A DNA stretch of 64,000 nucleotides from CAYFFZ01 sp049976505 (lineage in GTDB: Archaea > Thermoproteota > Nitrososphaeria > Conexivisphaerales > UBA164), in NCBI GenBank assembly GCA_049976505.1, contig JBMFIC010000001.1, forward strand, positions 104,559 to 168,558, written 5' to 3'. Below the pieces are notes generated by a model. The model was not told where the DNA came from. It worked only from the letters and a program-made list of their open reading frames with translations, and did no database searches. Of this stretch, positions 7,516-16,898 are shown one piece after another. Within the stretch, counting starts at the first letter, position 1, and every line of letters begins with the position of its first letter. The translations under genes and the position numbers were made by a program.

Positions 7516-8778
7516 TCACCCTTTCTCCTGTATGAACCCAATAATTCTATCTAACGCCTTTTTATAAAGTTCATTGAAAACAAGCGATCCATCTTTTTTG
7601 ATGAACCTCCCCTTTACCACGACGTCCTTCACAACCTCAGGCCTCCCCTGATAGGCTAGAGACGAAACAACGTCCCATGATGGATACAGCTTCCTGAGAT
7701 CGTACGTAATGAAGTCTGCGTTCATTCCTGGTAAAAGCTTCCCCGCCTGCACGCCCAATGCGACGTGCCCCCCATAGGATGCCATTTTCATGATTGCTTT
7801 TATCGACATGATCTCCCCCGTAACGGCTCTCATCATAAAGTTGGCCAGCCTGATCTCCTCAAAGATGTCAAGGGTCTCTGAGCTGCCGGCACCATCTGTC
7901 CCTATGGTTACGTTTACACCTCTTCTCACCATCTCAAGAAGAGGAGCGACGCCGCTTCCAAGCCTTGCATTTGAGACGGGACAGTGGGAAATGTAAACGT
8001 TTGGCCTCGCAAGTTCATTAAGCTTTTCTGGAGGCACCATCACGGAGTGTGCCAGTATTATCCATTTGTCAAGCGCGCCTAGGTGAATCAGGACATCCAC
8101 GGGGTCTCTGTTGTAGATGCTCTTTATCTCTGCAACCTCTTCAGGGTTCTCCGCAAAATGAATCTGGTATTTATAGCCCTCCAGCCTGAAGAGCTCCCTG
8201 AGGAGCTCCTCGCTCACTGAGTAAAGCGAATGAGGTGAAACAAAAAGATCATATCCCTGACTCCTGACGTCATCCCTGATCTGCGAAAGGCTCTTCAGCC
8301 TTCTCCAGCTTTCCTCCTTCATATAGGGCACTTTATCCATGAAGGCAAGCCCCAGCCTTGCGTTCAGAGGGCCGTCTATTTCTCTGAGAGCCCTTAACAT
8401 TGGCGGGACATCGTAGAAGTCAAGAAATGACGTTACGCCTGAGCTCACAAGCTCTCCTATTCCAACTATGTTTGCATAAAATAGTAACTCGTAATCGAGC
8501 TTAGCTTCAATGCCCCAGACCTGCTCCAGCCAGTCATGGAGCTTTTTTCCTTCTCCTATTCCTCTTAGGACCACCATTGCTATGTGCGAATGAGTGTTCG
8601 CAAAGGAGGGTGCCACAATCACATCTCCGAGGTCTACTACTTCGTCCGTTTCCTTTTTTAGGCGCTGAAAATCCCCTACATCCACGATTACCCCATCGTT
8701 TACCAGAATCCCCTCATTCTCGATGGGCTCCTCTAAATAATCCTTTAAAATATATCTGCCCTTAAATAAAATACTCAT
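7516..8778 (-). CDS. mtaD: amidohydrolase, SAH/MTA deaminase-like
   Basis: 420 residues of the metal-dependent amidohydrolase superfamily. Metal ligands are NTHSHIA (around 60-66), the HFAENPEE region (around 201-208), LAHSVMV (around 237-243) and GTDGAGSS (around 286-293). This subfamily deaminates S-adenosylhomocysteine and 5'-methylthioadenosine to their inosyl forms. A SAM hydrolase is also present at 39.4 kb, so SAM by-product recycling is represented twice. Guanine/cytosine deaminase-type activity cannot be excluded from sequence. Located 18 nt upstream of egsA on the same strand. Confidence 0.75.
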   Translation of the reverse strand: MSILFKGRYILKDYLEEPIENEGILVNDGVIVDVGDFQRLKKETDEVVDLGDVIVAPSFANTHSHIAMVVLRGIGEGKKLHDWLEQVWGIEAKLDYELLFYANIVGIGELVSSGVTSFLDFYDVPPMLRALREIDGPLNARLGLAFMDKVPYMKEESWRRLKSLSQIRDDVRSQGYDLFVSPHSLYSVSEELLRELFRLEGYKYQIHFAENPEEVAEIKSIYNRDPVDVLIHLGALDKWIILAHSVMVPPEKLNELARPNVYISHCPVSNARLGSGVAPLLEMVRRGVNVTIGTDGAGSSETLDIFEEIRLANFMMRAVTGEIMSIKAIMKMASYGGHVALGVQAGKLLPGMNADFITYDLRKLYPSWDVVSSLAYQGRPEVVKDVVVKGRFIKKDGSLVFNELYKKALDRIIGFIQEKG

Positions 8779-8781
8779 CGC

Positions 8782-9456
8782 CTATTGCTTTCTCGAATAT
8801 ATTTCCGCGAACTCAACCTGTTTGATTTCAGGAATCAGGTCCAGGATGTCGTTTGCTATTGCTCTTTTGATGTACTGAAGCCCCTCACTTAGGAAGTACT
8901 GCTCAGGAATTTCAATACGGACCTTGTCCTGAACAACTATGAAGACAGGGCTATCTATGTCTATCCTTCTCTGAATCAATCTCTGTATCTTTTCATTAAG
9001 ATCGGTGATTTCTTTAAGTATTTCAATCTCATACACAAGGGTTTTTCCGGCAAGCCTGTCGTTGAAGTCAACTGACACTCTTCCGCTGTTAACGGCTATT
9101 ACGGTGCCTACCTGCCCGTTGACCTCAACTTCCACTCCCACCTTTACTTCGCTGGCCTTCTCTCCAAACTTCCTCAATGGTATTATTTTGATCTTGGATG
9201 GGTCTCTGAGCCCAAACGCTTTCTCGGGCGGCAGCTCCACTGTGAACTTTTCGCCAACGTTGTGCTTGAGCAACTCCTCCTCCAGCGCTTTGAGAACCCA
9301 GCCCTTGCCAATTGCCACCAGCCTGGGCTCGTACTTGGCGCCCTCCTTGTATATGTTGTTGGCTTTTGCTACGTCCTCAAGCGTTGTCTCTATAACCTCA
9401 CCGGTATCCTTGATCTTTGTCGTGTAGTTTATTAGTATCAGCGAATTATGGTTCAA
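8782..9456 (-). CDS. FKBP-type peptidyl-prolyl isomerase (SlyD-like)
   Basis: 224 residues. An FKBP domain (about 1-90) is interrupted by an insert-in-flap region, as in SlyD-type and archaeal long FKBPs. Motifs include INYTTKIKDTGEVIETT, the GKGWVLKALEEELL hydrophobic wall, VGEKFTVELPPEKAFGLRDP, and FNDRLAGKTLVYEI near 134-147. A C-terminal domain of about 75 residues is typical of the archaeal 26-30 kDa class. It catalyses prolyl cis-trans isomerisation and has chaperone activity. It overlaps the upstream aminotransferase by 4 nt, indicating one transcript. Confidence 0.88.
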   Translation of the reverse strand: MNHNSLILINYTTKIKDTGEVIETTLEDVAKANNIYKEGAKYEPRLVAIGKGWVLKALEEELLKHNVGEKFTVELPPEKAFGLRDPSKIKIIPLRKFGEKASEVKVGVEVEVNGQVGTVIAVNSGRVSVDFNDRLAGKTLVYEIEILKEITDLNEKIQRLIQRRIDIDSPVFIVVQDKVRIEIPEQYFLSEGLQYIKRAIANDILDLIPEIKQVEFAEIYSRKQ

Positions 9457-10613
9457 ATCTTATCTAACCCCTTTAGCTCCTCCAGAGACACCTCTATTCC
9501 TTTTTCAACATCGACTTTTATGCCTTGCGCTATCATTGAGTGGCCTACCGCAGCTATAGTGGGCAGAATTCTGGACTTTTCAATTATGCCCATGTTCCCG
9601 ATCCTGAATATCTTTCCCTTCAGCTCCCCAAAACCTCCTGTTATCACTATGTTGTAGTGGTCCTCTATGTACTTTCTGAACTTGGCGTCGTCGACACCCT
9701 GCGGGTATTTTATCGAAATCACCACGTTTGATCTGAACCTCTCCTCAACGAACGGCTGAAGGCCCATCGACTCGAATGCCCTGTAGTAGGCCCTGGCTCC
9801 TATCCTGTGCTTCTCAATTCTTTTGTCGAGCCCTTCGCTCACGATCCTAGATAGAGCCGTCTCGAGCGCATAGAACAGAGGAAGCGCGGGCGTGAACGGA
9901 GTTTCGTATTTTGCCAGATAATCAACGTAAAGCGCATAGTTAAAGTAGGTTGAGTATGGCGGGTTCTTTCTAACGTAGTTTACTACATCATCGCTTACTC
10001 CAACCAGGGCAAGACCCGGTGGAGTCATAAGACACTTCTGGCTGCCGGCAATAACGACGTCAGCGTGCCACTCGTCCATTGGGAGCTCATCTCCGCCAAA
10101 GACTGAAATTGCATCTATTACGTAGAAGAGCCCGTGCGCTTTGGCCAGCTCACCAAGCTGCTTGGCATATCTGTAGGTTGTTCCTGGGGACGTATCGTTG
10201 TACACAAGGAAAAGGGCCCTGGCATCAGGGTTCTCCTTGATGGCCTTTTCTATCTCCTCCACGGATGGAGCTGTGCCCATGGGCGCGTTCACCCTAACCG
10301 CCCTGCCCTTTGCGGCCTCGATCTGTGCCGCAAGCCTTCCGCTGAACTCCCCGAAAACGGGCACTATCGCCTTATCGCCAGGCCTCAGGACGTTCATAAC
10401 TGCTGACTCGGCTCCTCCAGTACCTGATGACGATAGAACTATAACGTTGTACTTTGTCCTAAATATCTCCTTGCTCATCTTTTCTATGTTGGCCATCAGC
10501 TGGTGGAACTCTTCACCCCTGTGATTTATCACTGGCTTGCTCATTGCAAGAAGAACGTCATCGGGAACATCCACTGGTCCTGGAAGCATTATTATCTTTC
10601 TTTTGAACTCCAT
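9453..10613 (-). CDS. class V aminotransferase (serine/alanine-glyoxylate type)
   Basis: 386 residues of the PLP-dependent class V family. LPGPVDVP (9-16) and the NHRGEEF segment are the N-terminal signature; SSSGTGGAESA (around 61-71) binds the PLP phosphate; DAISVFGG (around 167-174) carries the Asp; GSQKCLMTPPG (around 189-199) holds the Schiff-base lysine. Typical reactions are serine-pyruvate or alanine-glyoxylate transamination; substrate is not certain. An AAGGTGAAC Shine-Dalgarno-like stretch lies just before the ATG at 10613. First gene of the run toward the FKBP. Confidence 0.82.
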   Translation of the reverse strand: MEFKRKIIMLPGPVDVPDDVLLAMSKPVINHRGEEFHQLMANIEKMSKEIFRTKYNVIVLSSSGTGGAESAVMNVLRPGDKAIVPVFGEFSGRLAAQIEAAKGRAVRVNAPMGTAPSVEEIEKAIKENPDARALFLVYNDTSPGTTYRYAKQLGELAKAHGLFYVIDAISVFGGDELPMDEWHADVVIAGSQKCLMTPPGLALVGVSDDVVNYVRKNPPYSTYFNYALYVDYLAKYETPFTPALPLFYALETALSRIVSEGLDKRIEKHRIGARAYYRAFESMGLQPFVEERFRSNVVISIKYPQGVDDAKFRKYIEDHYNIVITGGFGELKGKIFRIGNMGIIEKSRILPTIAAVGHSMIAQGIKVDVEKGIEVSLEELKGLDKI

Positions 10614-10681
10614 GAATGTTCACCTTATCCTAAGCTTATAGTTTGCGAATTAATAAATATTGAGGTGATGTGCGCTTCTGG

Positions 10682-11116
10682 TCAAATCGTGAACTCAAGC
10701 TGAAGAACTATCAGGCTCCTGCCGCTCTCATGAGGCAGAATTGCCGTAGCTCTATAGCTGTCTCCAAAGATCAGAGTTATGAGCTCATCGTTCCTGTAAA
10801 CTTCGGCCTGAAATCCCGCAACGTATAGAGTTCCAAGAGCGTTCATTCTGTTGATGGAATCCCTTACAAGATCAGATATACCGTCGTCGACTGTCTTCTC
10901 GCATAAAAGCGCTCCATGATCCTCATGCACATCAGCCTCAAACTCGCAGATGTCAGATAGGTTAACCGAGGCCTGCTTAAGCTCCTTCTCGAGGTTCACC
11001 TTCTCTTCGGTGGGCACAACTTCAGCTGACAGTACGATTCTAGCTTGATCGCCTTCTTTCATTCTCATTATCTCTTTATCAAGCCTTTCCCATTCCGTTG
11101 ACGCTATCCTGAACAT
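10682..11116 (-). CDS. hypothetical acidic protein
   Basis: 144 residues, soluble and acidic, with predicted beta strands in the second half (TLYVAGFQAEVY, ELITLIFG, SLIVLQLEFTI). No motif recognised. It begins with ATG at 11116 and is divergent from the beta-CASP nuclease gene across a 153-nt AT-rich gap that holds promoters for both directions and nothing else I can identify. Confidence 0.45.
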   Translation of the reverse strand: MFRIASTEWERLDKEIMRMKEGDQARIVLSAEVVPTEEKVNLEKELKQASVNLSDICEFEADVHEDHGALLCEKTVDDGISDLVRDSINRMNALGTLYVAGFQAEVYRNDELITLIFGDSYRATAILPHESGRSLIVLQLEFTI

Positions 11117-11237
11117 ACAATACCACTAGCTTACAGAGCTTCGTCACAATACAATATTAACTTTATTGAGGAAACAGTTGCCTCGCGCTTTATCCGCTGA
11201 GCATCAATTTTATGATAAAGTTAAATAACCATCTGGG

Positions 11238-11252
11238 CTTTAAATTTTTTAC
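11238..11252 (+). promoter_or_regulatory. TATA box for the beta-CASP nuclease gene
   Basis: CTTTAAATTTTTTAC is centred about 26 nt before the TTG start at 11270, giving a probable leaderless transcript that begins at or next to the start codon. Confidence 0.5.
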
Positions 11253-11269
11253 ATAAATCTGAAGGAAAA

Positions 11270-12517
11270 TTGCAGATAAAAATACTTGGTGCAGGTGGAA
11301 ACATAGGAAACTCAGGAATATTGGTAAAAGAGGACTCTACTGCGGTCCTGTTAGATTATGGTCTGAATCCGGGAAAGAACATAACGCATCCGTTACATGT
11401 TAGACCAAGAGATATAAAGGCTCTTATCTCGACCCACGCACACCTCGATCATATAGGGTACGAGCCGTACCTTTACATTGACGGAAACGTCCCCAATTAC
11501 GCGACTCCAGTTACCATAGAGCTTTCTGAGCTTCTTCTAATGGACTTGCTTAATATATCTGGAGATAAGCTGCCCTTCACAGCCAAAGAGGTAGCCAAGC
11601 TAAAGAAGATGAGCAGGGCAGTCGGGTACAATGAGACGTTTAAGATAAACGATCTGAAGGCTGAGCTTCTGAACGCAGGACACATTCCTGGGAGCGCCAT
11701 GGTTTATTTGGAGGGCGAAAAGAGGGTTCTGTATACTGGCGACATAAACCACATTCCTACCAGGCTTCTTGAACCAGCAGGGTACGATCTGCCAGAGGTA
11801 GACTACATTATCTCGGAGTGTACGTACGCGATGCAGGATCATCCTGAAAGGAACGATGAGGAAAAGAGGCTCATAGAGTTCTCAAACGAGATCATCGAGG
11901 AGGAGGGAACCGTCCTCGTTCCTTCGTTCGCAGTAGGAAGGGCTCAGGAGCTGGCTGAAATCTATTATTCACATGAATTCAAGCACGACGTTTACATGGA
12001 TGGCATGGCTCTGACGGTCAACGACATACTGTTGAGATATCCTGAATACGTCAGGGATCCTGATTTTCTGAGGAGCACGCTGGACTATGTTAAGTACGTG
12101 AGCGGATGGGAGGACAGAAGAAAGATAGTCAAGGAGCCGGTTGCGATAATTTCCCCGGCAGGAATGCTTGTTGGCGGAGCAGCCATCTTCTACAGCAAAA
12201 AGATATCGAAGGATAAAAGGAACGGCATAGCCATAGTAGCTTATCAGGTTGAGGGCACGCCGGGAAGAGCGCTTGTGGATGAAGGCGTTCTGAGCCTGAA
12301 CGGCTCAAAGTACAGCGTCAAGGCAAGGGTCGGAAGGTTCGATCTGTCGAGCCACTCCGGAAGGACACAGCTCCTAAGGATGTTCAAGTCCCTGAAGGGC
12401 TCCCCTAAGATAATCCTTGTTCACGGTGAGAGGGAGGGCTGTGAGGCATTCGCGTTAGAATTAAATAGCATGGGACTGGACTCAATATGTGCAAAAACAG
12501 GTGATGTAATTGAGTAA
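11270..12517 (+). CDS. beta-CASP metallo-beta-lactamase RNase (aCPSF2-like)
   Basis: 415 residues starting at a TTG. The metallo-beta-lactamase motif THAHLDHIG (around 54-62) is followed by the other zinc ligands (NAGHIPGSA around 135-143; YTGDINH around 156-162) and the beta-CASP motifs SECTYA, SFAVGRAQELAE (around 219-230), ISPAGMLVGG and SSHSGRTQ (around 366-373). No KH domains precede the nuclease, unlike the 640-residue aCPSF1 at 54.3 kb, so this is the shorter aCPSF2-type RNase, an endo/exoribonuclease in RNA processing or decay. It overlaps the archaemetzincin gene by 8 nt. Confidence 0.82.
   Translation: MQIKILGAGGNIGNSGILVKEDSTAVLLDYGLNPGKNITHPLHVRPRDIKALISTHAHLDHIGYEPYLYIDGNVPNYATPVTIELSELLLMDLLNISGDKLPFTAKEVAKLKKMSRAVGYNETFKINDLKAELLNAGHIPGSAMVYLEGEKRVLYTGDINHIPTRLLEPAGYDLPEVDYIISECTYAMQDHPERNDEEKRLIEFSNEIIEEEGTVLVPSFAVGRAQELAEIYYSHEFKHDVYMDGMALTVNDILLRYPEYVRDPDFLRSTLDYVKYVSGWEDRRKIVKEPVAIISPAGMLVGGAAIFYSKKISKDKRNGIAIVAYQVEGTPGRALVDEGVLSLNGSKYSVKARVGRFDLSSHSGRTQLLRMFKSLKGSPKIILVHGEREGCEAFALELNSMGLDSICAKTGDVIE
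12499..12505 (+). promoter_or_regulatory. Shine-Dalgarno for a TTG start
   Basis: AGGTGAT lies four bases before the TTG at 12510 and inside the end of the preceding gene. It supports translational coupling and the choice of a non-ATG start for the archaemetzincin. Confidence 0.5.
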
Positions 12518-13037
12518 CAGGAAGCTCGAGAAGCTAAGCGTTGAGCTCTATTTTCTTAATAACCATTCAAGCAGGTATCTTGAAAGCTATAGGGCTGCTG
12601 CTTCGCTTTATAACATGAAGCTTATCGAAAGAGTGGACCATCCTCTTAAGCTGGATCTCACGACGTCGGTTGCGAGCGAAATCATAAAGGAATCAAGGAA
12701 AGCTCTTCCTAAGAACCATCACTACGTACTGATCGTTTCAAACATACCACTCACCGACAACGCTGGATCCAGAATATTTGGACTAACCGATCCAAAGGAA
12801 AAAATTGCCATAATAAGCGAGGAAAGGCTTGCATCCGAGCCTGCCGCAGCCAAGGAGAGGATCATGAAGGAGGCCGCGCATCTCATAGGGCACTTCTGGG
12901 GCCTAGGCCACTGCGTAAACGAAACGTGCATCATGAGCTATGCCCAGAACCTTAATGAGGTTGACAGAAAGCTTCCCGCTCTCTGCAAATCGTGTAGGGA
13001 GGACTTTCTGAAGGTTTATAATGAGCTAATTAAATGA
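12510..13037 (+). CDS. amzA: archaemetzincin family protein lacking the catalytic Glu
   Basis: 175 residues, usual size for archaeal AmzA. The metzincin signature HExxHxxGxxH followed by structural cysteines is present with all zinc ligands (H124, H128, H134; C135, C140, C159, C162; also the CxM Met142), but residue 125, the general base Glu in proteases, is Leu (codons CAT CTC ATA GGG CAC). The second zinc site is intact. As written it should bind zinc but hydrolyse peptides poorly or not at all. It is coupled to the upstream beta-CASP nuclease. A sequencing error would need two or more base changes to turn CTC into GAA or GAG. Confidence 0.8.
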   Translation: MSNRKLEKLSVELYFLNNHSSRYLESYRAAASLYNMKLIERVDHPLKLDLTTSVASEIIKESRKALPKNHHYVLIVSNIPLTDNAGSRIFGLTDPKEKIAIISEERLASEPAAAKERIMKEAAHLIGHFWGLGHCVNETCIMSYAQNLNEVDRKLPALCKSCREDFLKVYNELIK

Positions 13038-13061
13038 TCCTTGTAAGGAATTTGCAGTATT

Positions 13062-13073
13062 CTTTTTATATTA
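13062..13073 (+). promoter_or_regulatory. TATA box for the Cys/Met PLP enzyme
   Basis: CTTTTTATATTA is centred about 29 nt before the TTG start at 13097, consistent with a leaderless or nearly leaderless mRNA. The ATG at 13101 is out of frame, which supports the TTG. Confidence 0.55.
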
Positions 13074-13096
13074 CTAAACGGAATTAGCTCGAAAAA

Positions 13097-14239
13097 TTGA
13101 ATGATGAAACCGCAGCGATTCATGGACACGGCTATACTGATAGCTTAGGGTCGAGAATTCCGCCCGTTTATTTAACGTCTATATTTGAACAGATTGGTGA
13201 GGCAAACAAAAGCGACAGGGGCGTTGATCTTAAGTACTCTAGGGAGGAGAACCCCACGGTAAGGGCTCTTGAAAAGGCTCTGGCTAAGCTGGAGGGATCT
13301 GAGGATTCCCTTGCCTTTTCGAGCGGTATGGCGGCCATAAATGCTATCTACATGAACTATTTATCGTCAGGCAGAGAGGCAATTGTAACTTGCGAGGCAT
13401 ACGGCACCACGATCAAGCTTCTCCAGACTTATGCTAAGTTCGGCATCAGGCCTCGCGTTGTTATGCCCAACGAGGATGAGATTTTAAGGAGCGTAACAAA
13501 GGACACTTCGTTCGTCCTCGTTGAATCGATGTCGAACCCAACGTTGAAGGTCCTGGACATAGGTAAAATAAAGGATGGCCTTAAGGAGAGCACTCAGCTA
13601 ATCGTAGATAATACGTTTCTCAGCCCCATTAACTATAAGCCGATTCTAGCAGGCGCTTCGCTCGTAGTTGAAAGCCTGACCAAGTACATATCGGGTCACA
13701 ATGACGTAATAGCAGGCATGATAGCCGGAAGCTCAGAGAAAATCCTGGATCTGTGGGAGACGAGAAGGATGCAGGGAACAATACTGAGCCCATTCAACGC
13801 CTACCTAACGCTCAGGGGGCTCAAAACCATTGGCGCAAGGATCGCTGTCGCACAGGATAACGCCCTTAAGATAGCCAAGCACCTGAGGGAGCATCCTAAG
13901 GTTGTAGAGGTCCTATATCCATGTCTTGAAGACAGCCCATATTACCAGTACGCTAGGAAGAACTTCAAGGGGTGCGGAAGCGTGGTCAGCTTTAAAGTTA
14001 GGGGAGGCAAAAAGGAGGCTATAGATGTGCTGAGACATCTTAAGCTGATTATTCCCTCTCCCAGCCTTGGGGGCACCGAATCAATCATGACGTATCCAAT
14101 TCTGTCGGCGTCCTCATCGCTGAGCGATGAGTGCAAAAGAGCGTTGGGGATCTCGGAAAACCTTCTGAGGCTATCAGTTGGGATTGAGAACGTTGAGGAC
14201 CTCATAAAGGATATTGATGACGCGCTTAGCTACATATAG
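13097..14239 (+). CDS. Cys/Met metabolism PLP enzyme (cystathionine synthase/lyase)
   Basis: 380 residues of the trans-sulfuration PLP family. YSREENPTVRALEKALAKLE (around 45-64) is the substrate/PLP signature; FSSGMAAINA (around 75-84) binds phosphate; LIVDNTFLSP (around 171-180) holds the PLP-ring Asp; ESLTKYISGHNDVIAG (around 196-211) contains the Schiff-base Lys. Members are cystathionine gamma-synthase, gamma-lyase or O-acetylhomoserine sulfhydrylase; which one cannot be decided by eye. Start is TTG. Convergent with gltX. Confidence 0.85.
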   Translation: MNDETAAIHGHGYTDSLGSRIPPVYLTSIFEQIGEANKSDRGVDLKYSREENPTVRALEKALAKLEGSEDSLAFSSGMAAINAIYMNYLSSGREAIVTCEAYGTTIKLLQTYAKFGIRPRVVMPNEDEILRSVTKDTSFVLVESMSNPTLKVLDIGKIKDGLKESTQLIVDNTFLSPINYKPILAGASLVVESLTKYISGHNDVIAGMIAGSSEKILDLWETRRMQGTILSPFNAYLTLRGLKTIGARIAVAQDNALKIAKHLREHPKVVEVLYPCLEDSPYYQYARKNFKGCGSVVSFKVRGGKKEAIDVLRHLKLIIPSPSLGGTESIMTYPILSASSSLSDECKRALGISENLLRLSVGIENVEDLIKDIDDALSYI

Positions 14240-14260
14240 ATAAGCTTTACGTCCGTTACG

Positions 14261-15949
14261 TTATCTGGAAGTGTAAACTGCCTTTACCAGTCCATCTTCA
14301 ACCTTTTCTATCCTGCAGAAGAACCTTCTCTCCAGCTGCACGACCCTGCCCACTTCATTTTCTATACCCTCTTCAACAAAGCCCCTTATGACGTTCCCCC
14401 TGTCGTCTATTACCTCTATTCTCGACCTAGTTTCACATGGCAACCAGTGTACATGTGGCATACCTTTTGCTCTTGCAAGGTCGTTGTCAACAAACTGCGC
14501 CGTTTCTCCCGAAATAAGGAAGTTCCCTAGGCCCATCAGTCTTATTTCCTTCCCAACATTTGTTTCGTAGTCACTCCTTTCAATCAGGACGCATGGCGAT
14601 GTAAGGCTTATGAGCCTTAGCTCGTCCTTTCTGTTTGGATGCTTGTACAGCTTAACTGTTAGCGGCACCTCCACGTTTCTAAGAGACACCTTGATTATTG
14701 GCTCAAGTACAGCAAAGTACCTGTTTGCTATCGGATCTATGAGCTTCCTGTTAAGGGCCAGCAGGTTCTCCATGCTTACGATCGCATCATTGGTATTGAT
14801 GCCCATGGAAACTATAAGCTGCTTAATTGCCTCAGGGAGTATTCCCCTTCTCCTTAGCGCCTGAAGAGTTGCCAGCCTTACGTCATCGTATCCGGTGTAT
14901 ATGCCCATCTTGATGCCCCTCTCTATTTCTGACTTGCTAAGCGGCTTATCCTGGATCATCAGCCTTCCGTAATGTACAGCATAAGGATACTTCCAGCCAA
15001 AGGCCGCATAAAGGTACTTCTGCCTTATCATGTTGACGTAGTGCTCCTGACCCCTGATTATGTGTGTAATTCCCATCAGATGATCGTCTATAGCGGAGGC
15101 CCAGTTGTAAAGAGGCCATACTCTGTACTTGTTTCCAACTATTGGATGGGAGTACCTGTTGGTGTCAATAATTCTGAGTGCTGGCCAGTCCCTGACGGCA
15201 GGGTTTGGATGGTTTAGATCCGTCTTGACCCTCACGACCGCTTCGCCCTCCTTGTACGTGCCGTCGAGCATCTTCTCCCACCTTCTCAGCTGCTCCTCAA
15301 CCGGTAGATCCCTGTCTGGACATGGTCTGGATTTCATTACGTACTCCTTGAACTGATCCCTCTTACACTCAGTTATGTAAACAGCTCCCAGCTTTATGGC
15401 CCTTTCAACATAATCGTAATATATTTCGAGCCGCTGGCTCTGAAGGTACTCCTCATCCCAGGTGATGCCGAGCCACCTGAGATCCTCTCTTATGTAGTCG
15501 TAATACTTCAGATCAGATCGTTTGAGTCTCGGATCGGTGTCCTCGAATCTAAGGATGAACTTGCCGCCGTACATCCTCGCATATTCGTGGGAAAGTATAG
15601 CAGCCCTCGATGAGCCGAGATGAAGAACGCTGTTCGGGTTGGGCGCAAACCTGGTCACAACCTTTCCTTGGACGGCACCTTCAAGGGGCGGAAGGCCGCT
15701 CACTTCCTCCTTTTTTTCCTTCTTTTCGCCTGCAAGCGCTTTCTGCTCCTCCGGCGAGAGACCCGACACATAGTCACAGACCTCTCTGATAAGTGGAAGA
15801 AGATCCTTAAGCTTGGGCCTGAGATCTGGCCTTTCAGCCACCAGCTTTCCTATGACAGATACCTGATCGGCTTTGCCTCCGTGTTTTATTGCATTCTGAG
15901 CCGCCAGCCTGACAATCAGCTGTCTTAACTCATCAGTACTGGCGCTCAA
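14261..15949 (-). CDS. gltX: glutamyl-tRNA synthetase (archaeal class)
   Basis: 562 residues. Class I signature HLGS (in APNPNSVLHLGSSRAA, about 105-120) and the KMSKS equivalent KPLSKSEI (about 331-338) are seen; an N-terminal helical extension and a beta-barrel anticodon domain at the C-terminus are typical of the archaeal GluRS/GlnRS-like type. Because GatDE is present (49.9-53.1 kb), this enzyme likely also charges tRNA-Gln with Glu. Last gene of the isoprenoid run; it overlaps the GGPP synthase by 17 nt. Confidence 0.93.
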   Translation of the reverse strand: MSASTDELRQLIVRLAAQNAIKHGGKADQVSVIGKLVAERPDLRPKLKDLLPLIREVCDYVSGLSPEEQKALAGEKKEKKEEVSGLPPLEGAVQGKVVTRFAPNPNSVLHLGSSRAAILSHEYARMYGGKFILRFEDTDPRLKRSDLKYYDYIREDLRWLGITWDEEYLQSQRLEIYYDYVERAIKLGAVYITECKRDQFKEYVMKSRPCPDRDLPVEEQLRRWEKMLDGTYKEGEAVVRVKTDLNHPNPAVRDWPALRIIDTNRYSHPIVGNKYRVWPLYNWASAIDDHLMGITHIIRGQEHYVNMIRQKYLYAAFGWKYPYAVHYGRLMIQDKPLSKSEIERGIKMGIYTGYDDVRLATLQALRRRGILPEAIKQLIVSMGINTNDAIVSMENLLALNRKLIDPIANRYFAVLEPIIKVSLRNVEVPLTVKLYKHPNRKDELRLISLTSPCVLIERSDYETNVGKEIRLMGLGNFLISGETAQFVDNDLARAKGMPHVHWLPCETRSRIEVIDDRGNVIRGFVEEGIENEVGRVVQLERRFFCRIEKVEDGLVKAVYTSR

Positions 15950-16898
15950 CTAATCCCTCCACCATCTTTCTGAGCTCGCTGTTAGCATCTCCAGAGCCAA
16001 GATGGTCCAGGGCTGACAGGGCCTCATTAAGGTAGACCCCTATTATCTTCTTAACATCCTCCTCGATGTTGAGTCCCCTTATTCTGTTGACTATGTCCTC
16101 CATGATCCTGCTGTCGGCACCTTTTCCATAAACGCTCAATATTCTGCTTCTCAGCTCACCATCCGCCTTCTTAATTGCAAGATGTATCGGAAGGGTTGAT
16201 TTGCCCTCCCTCAGGTCTGAACCCACCGGCTTTTTGGTGACCTCGGGATTTCCAATCAGGCCGAGCAAGTCATCGGTCAGCTGAAAAACTATACCGAAGT
16301 TTTCCCCGAACTTTTCGGCGTATCCCTCAAGATCGTATCTACCCATGCCGTATACGCCGTAAAGGGCTGAAAGCATAAAGAGCGATGACGTTTTCTTCTT
16401 TATCAGCTCGAAGTAGTACCTTTCATCGAACTCGGCAGGAGGCTTGATGTCCATGTTCTGTCCCTCGCACAGCTCAATAACATAGCGAGAGAGAGCGTTT
16501 ACGGCTCTGAAGAACTTCTTCTCGTCCTCCCTGAATGGCTTTGAATCCGATATCGCCTTGTACCCAAGGGCGAAAAGCAGGTCTCCTGCAAGGATAGCAA
16601 GCGGCACGCCATAGGCCCTGTGGACGGTTGGTACCCCGCGTCTGAAGTCGTCGTTGTCCATTATGTCGTCATGTATCAGAGTGAAGTTATGGACGAGCTC
16701 CACAGATGAGGCTGCTGGGATAACCTCGCGGCCTTCGCCCCCGAGCGCTTCATACACCCTGACCACCATAAGAGGCCTGAGCCTCTTTCCCCCTGCCAGA
16801 ACCAGATGCCTCGACGCGGCGTAAACATCCATGTCCTTCTGCAGTATGCCCGTTAGGTAGGTGTTCACTTCTTTTATTACGTCATTTGTGTCCATCAT
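15933..16898 (-). CDS. geranylgeranyl/farnesyl diphosphate synthase
   Basis: About 321 residues. Trans-prenyltransferase with the first aspartate-rich motif DDIMD (about 80-84) and the second, DDLLG, where the last Asp is replaced. GGKRLRP (about 34-40) binds IPP. It makes the C15-C20 chains for archaeal lipids. The start chosen is the ATG at 16898, which overlaps the TGA of the IDI-2 gene (ATGA); an earlier in-frame ATG at 16922 would add eight residues. Fifth gene in the mevalonate-related run. Confidence 0.9.
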   Translation of the reverse strand: MMDTNDVIKEVNTYLTGILQKDMDVYAASRHLVLAGGKRLRPLMVVRVYEALGGEGREVIPAASSVELVHNFTLIHDDIMDNDDFRRGVPTVHRAYGVPLAILAGDLLFALGYKAISDSKPFREDEKKFFRAVNALSRYVIELCEGQNMDIKPPAEFDERYYFELIKKKTSSLFMLSALYGVYGMGRYDLEGYAEKFGENFGIVFQLTDDLLGLIGNPEVTKKPVGSDLREGKSTLPIHLAIKKADGELRSRILSVYGKGADSRIMEDIVNRIRGLNIEEDVKKIIGVYLNEALSALDHLGSGDANSELRKMVEGLVERQY

